Source: Christiangramia sediminis (GTDB lineage: Bacteria > Bacteroidota > Bacteroidia > Flavobacteriales > Flavobacteriaceae). Taken from it: a stretch of DNA of 64,000 nucleotides. Position numbers and translations under genes: made by a program. The notes below the pieces were generated by a model. The model was not told the origin of the DNA, did not search any database, and saw only the letters and a program-made list of their open reading frames with translations. Below, piece after piece: positions 63,163-64,000 of the stretch (position 1 is the stretch's first letter; the number at the start of each line of letters is the position of its first letter). The stretch spans positions 186,001 through 250,000 of the forward strand of contig NZ_JAJBZG010000001.1 of assembly GCF_020552705.1 (NCBI RefSeq), read 5' to 3'.

Positions 63163-63178
63163 GTAACAAAAGTTACTT
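63163..63178. promoter_or_regulatory. Crp/Fnr-type operator candidate, site 3
   Basis: TGTAACAAAAGTTACT, arms GTAAC/GTTAC. Its centre is 28.5 bases upstream of the -7 box at 63199, matching site 1. Confidence 0.7.
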
Positions 63179-63198
63179 CCTTAACTACACGATATTTA

Positions 63199-63206
63199 TA
63201 TTTTTG
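63199..63206 (+). promoter_or_regulatory. Bacteroidota -7 box TATTTTTG
   Basis: Exact TAnnTTTG match upstream of the fatty acid hydroxylase gene. The expected transcription start, near 63212, leaves almost no leader before TTG 63216. Confidence 0.55.
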
Positions 63207-63215
63207 TGTCAGAAT

Positions 63216-64000
63216 TTGAAAAGCCTGGAAAAGTATATAGACATAATAAGAGATTCCTTTACCGGATATTTTAATTACCTGGTAACAGAAATAACCCATC
63301 CCACATGGACGAGTTATTTTTACTGGCTTGTTGGTTTGTCTCTTTTAGTCTGGATTTTGGAAATAATTATACCCTGGAGAAAGGAACAAAAGGTATTTCG
63401 AAAAGGATTCTGGCTGGATAGCTTTTATATACTGTTCAATTTTTTCCTCTTTTCACTCATCGTTTATAATGCTTTGAGTAATGTAGGAGTTGAATTGTTC
63501 AATGATTTTCTTGGGCTTTTTGGAATTGAAAATATCGTTGCAATTCAATTAGGTAGTTTACCTGCCTGGACCCAGTTATTGATCATGTTCATTTTAGCAG
63601 ATTTTATTCAATGGAATGTTCATAGACAATTACATAAAAGACCATGGCTCTGGGAATTCCATAAGATACACCATAGTGTGAAAGAGATGGGATTTGCCGC
63701 TCAGTTCAGGTTTCACTTTATGGAAACCATTATTTATAAAACAGTGCAGTATATTCCGCTGGCAATGATTGGGTTTGGGATTAAGGAATTCTTTGTGGTG
63801 CATATGTTTGCAGTTTTTATCGGGCATCTTAATCATGCAAACCTGGGCTGGAATTATGGGGTATTAGGATATATTTTCAATAATCCGAGAATGCATATAT
63901 GGCATCATTCAAAAGATCTGCCTGAAGACAGACCTTACGGAATGAACTACGGCTTAAGCCTGAGTATCTGGGATTATATTTTCGGTACGGCCTATATTCC
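63216..64000 (+). CDS. Fatty acid hydroxylase/sterol desaturase family protein (partial, 3' end outside)
   Basis: At least 261 residues; the frame runs off the right edge. No ATG fits, so TTG 63216 (KSLEKYIDIIRDSF) is the likely start. Four membrane helices and the di-iron His clusters are visible: HRQLHKRPWLWEFHKIHHS, GHLNHAN and MHIWHHSKD. Members hydroxylate or desaturate lipids such as carotenoids, fatty acids or sterols. A Crp/Fnr-type site sits upstream. Confidence 0.9.
   Translation, partial: MKSLEKYIDIIRDSFTGYFNYLVTEITHPTWTSYFYWLVGLSLLVWILEIIIPWRKEQKVFRKGFWLDSFYILFNFFLFSLIVYNALSNVGVELFNDFLGLFGIENIVAIQLGSLPAWTQLLIMFILADFIQWNVHRQLHKRPWLWEFHKIHHSVKEMGFAAQFRFHFMETIIYKTVQYIPLAMIGFGIKEFFVVHMFAVFIGHLNHANLGWNYGVLGYIFNNPRMHIWHHSKDLPEDRPYGMNYGLSLSIWDYIFGTAYI

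Overview
The window looks like a piece of a marine Flavobacteriaceae chromosome (Bacteroidota; a Gramella/Christiangramia-like genus is my guess). The reasons are the AT-rich composition, promoters of the TAnnTTTG type, many lipoproteins and secreted proteins, and family markers such as a YaiO-type barrel, DUF4494, DUF6090 and DUF4386. All calls are made by reading the sequence; no database search was run.

Left flank, 1-23.7 kb: ordinary chromosome. It holds an envelope glycosyltransferase locus (HEAT-like protein, GT2, YaiO barrel), two S33-type hydrolases, an aldo/keto reductase, tRNA-Pro(GGG), a frameshifted secreted protein, a VOC protein, catalase-peroxidase KatG, an aminopeptidase P, a CPBP protease, a GAF histidine kinase, and a glyoxylate-shunt block. 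That block contains malate synthase, isocitrate lyase, a glyoxylate-type aminotransferase and a divergent ScfR-type regulator with a palindromic operator candidate.

Centre, 23.7-49.8 kb: an integron-like cassette array, the main discovery. About twenty units, all read on the minus strand and mostly one gene each, are separated by repeats of about 140 bp that resemble attC sites. The short box that starts a unit (minus strand GTTnnnn...) is the reverse complement of the box at the end of the same unit, often 9-10 of 10 bases, while boxes of neighbouring units differ. That is the signature of cassettes that pass through a circular form. The repeats fall into two subfamilies with compensating changes in their arms. 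At the upstream end lie a tyrosine recombinase (R226, K251, H315, R318, H341, Y350) without the extra segment of IntI, a TAnnTTTG promoter candidate, and a single attI-like half site. Cargo includes an erythromycin-esterase-like protein, a HigBA toxin-antitoxin pair, serine hydrolases, a HEPN-like protein, a LytTR regulator and many lipoproteins of unknown role.

Two identical IS110-family elements sit at the same position inside two of these repeats. Their 5' noncoding region folds into a two-loop bridge-RNA candidate. One loop carries AACCGT and CAACAA, which match the attC-like target AACCGTTGTTG; the other carries TTAGTTCT and TTAAG, which match the element's own ends. This suggests RNA-guided targeting of cassette recombination sites.

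Right flank, 49.9-64 kb: chromosome again. It holds a TerB-like protein, a succinate-semialdehyde-type dehydrogenase, a Crp/Fnr regulator next to a TauE/SafE transporter, cytochrome bd oxidase (cydAB), DUF2231, a methyltransferase, an SDR-aldehyde dehydrogenase pair, a nitroreductase, an aldo/keto reductase and a partial fatty acid hydroxylase. Three copies of the palindrome TGTAAC-N4-GTTACA precede genes here. Two of them lie about 29 bp upstream of a TAnnTTTG box, as expected for class II activation by a Crp/Fnr protein.
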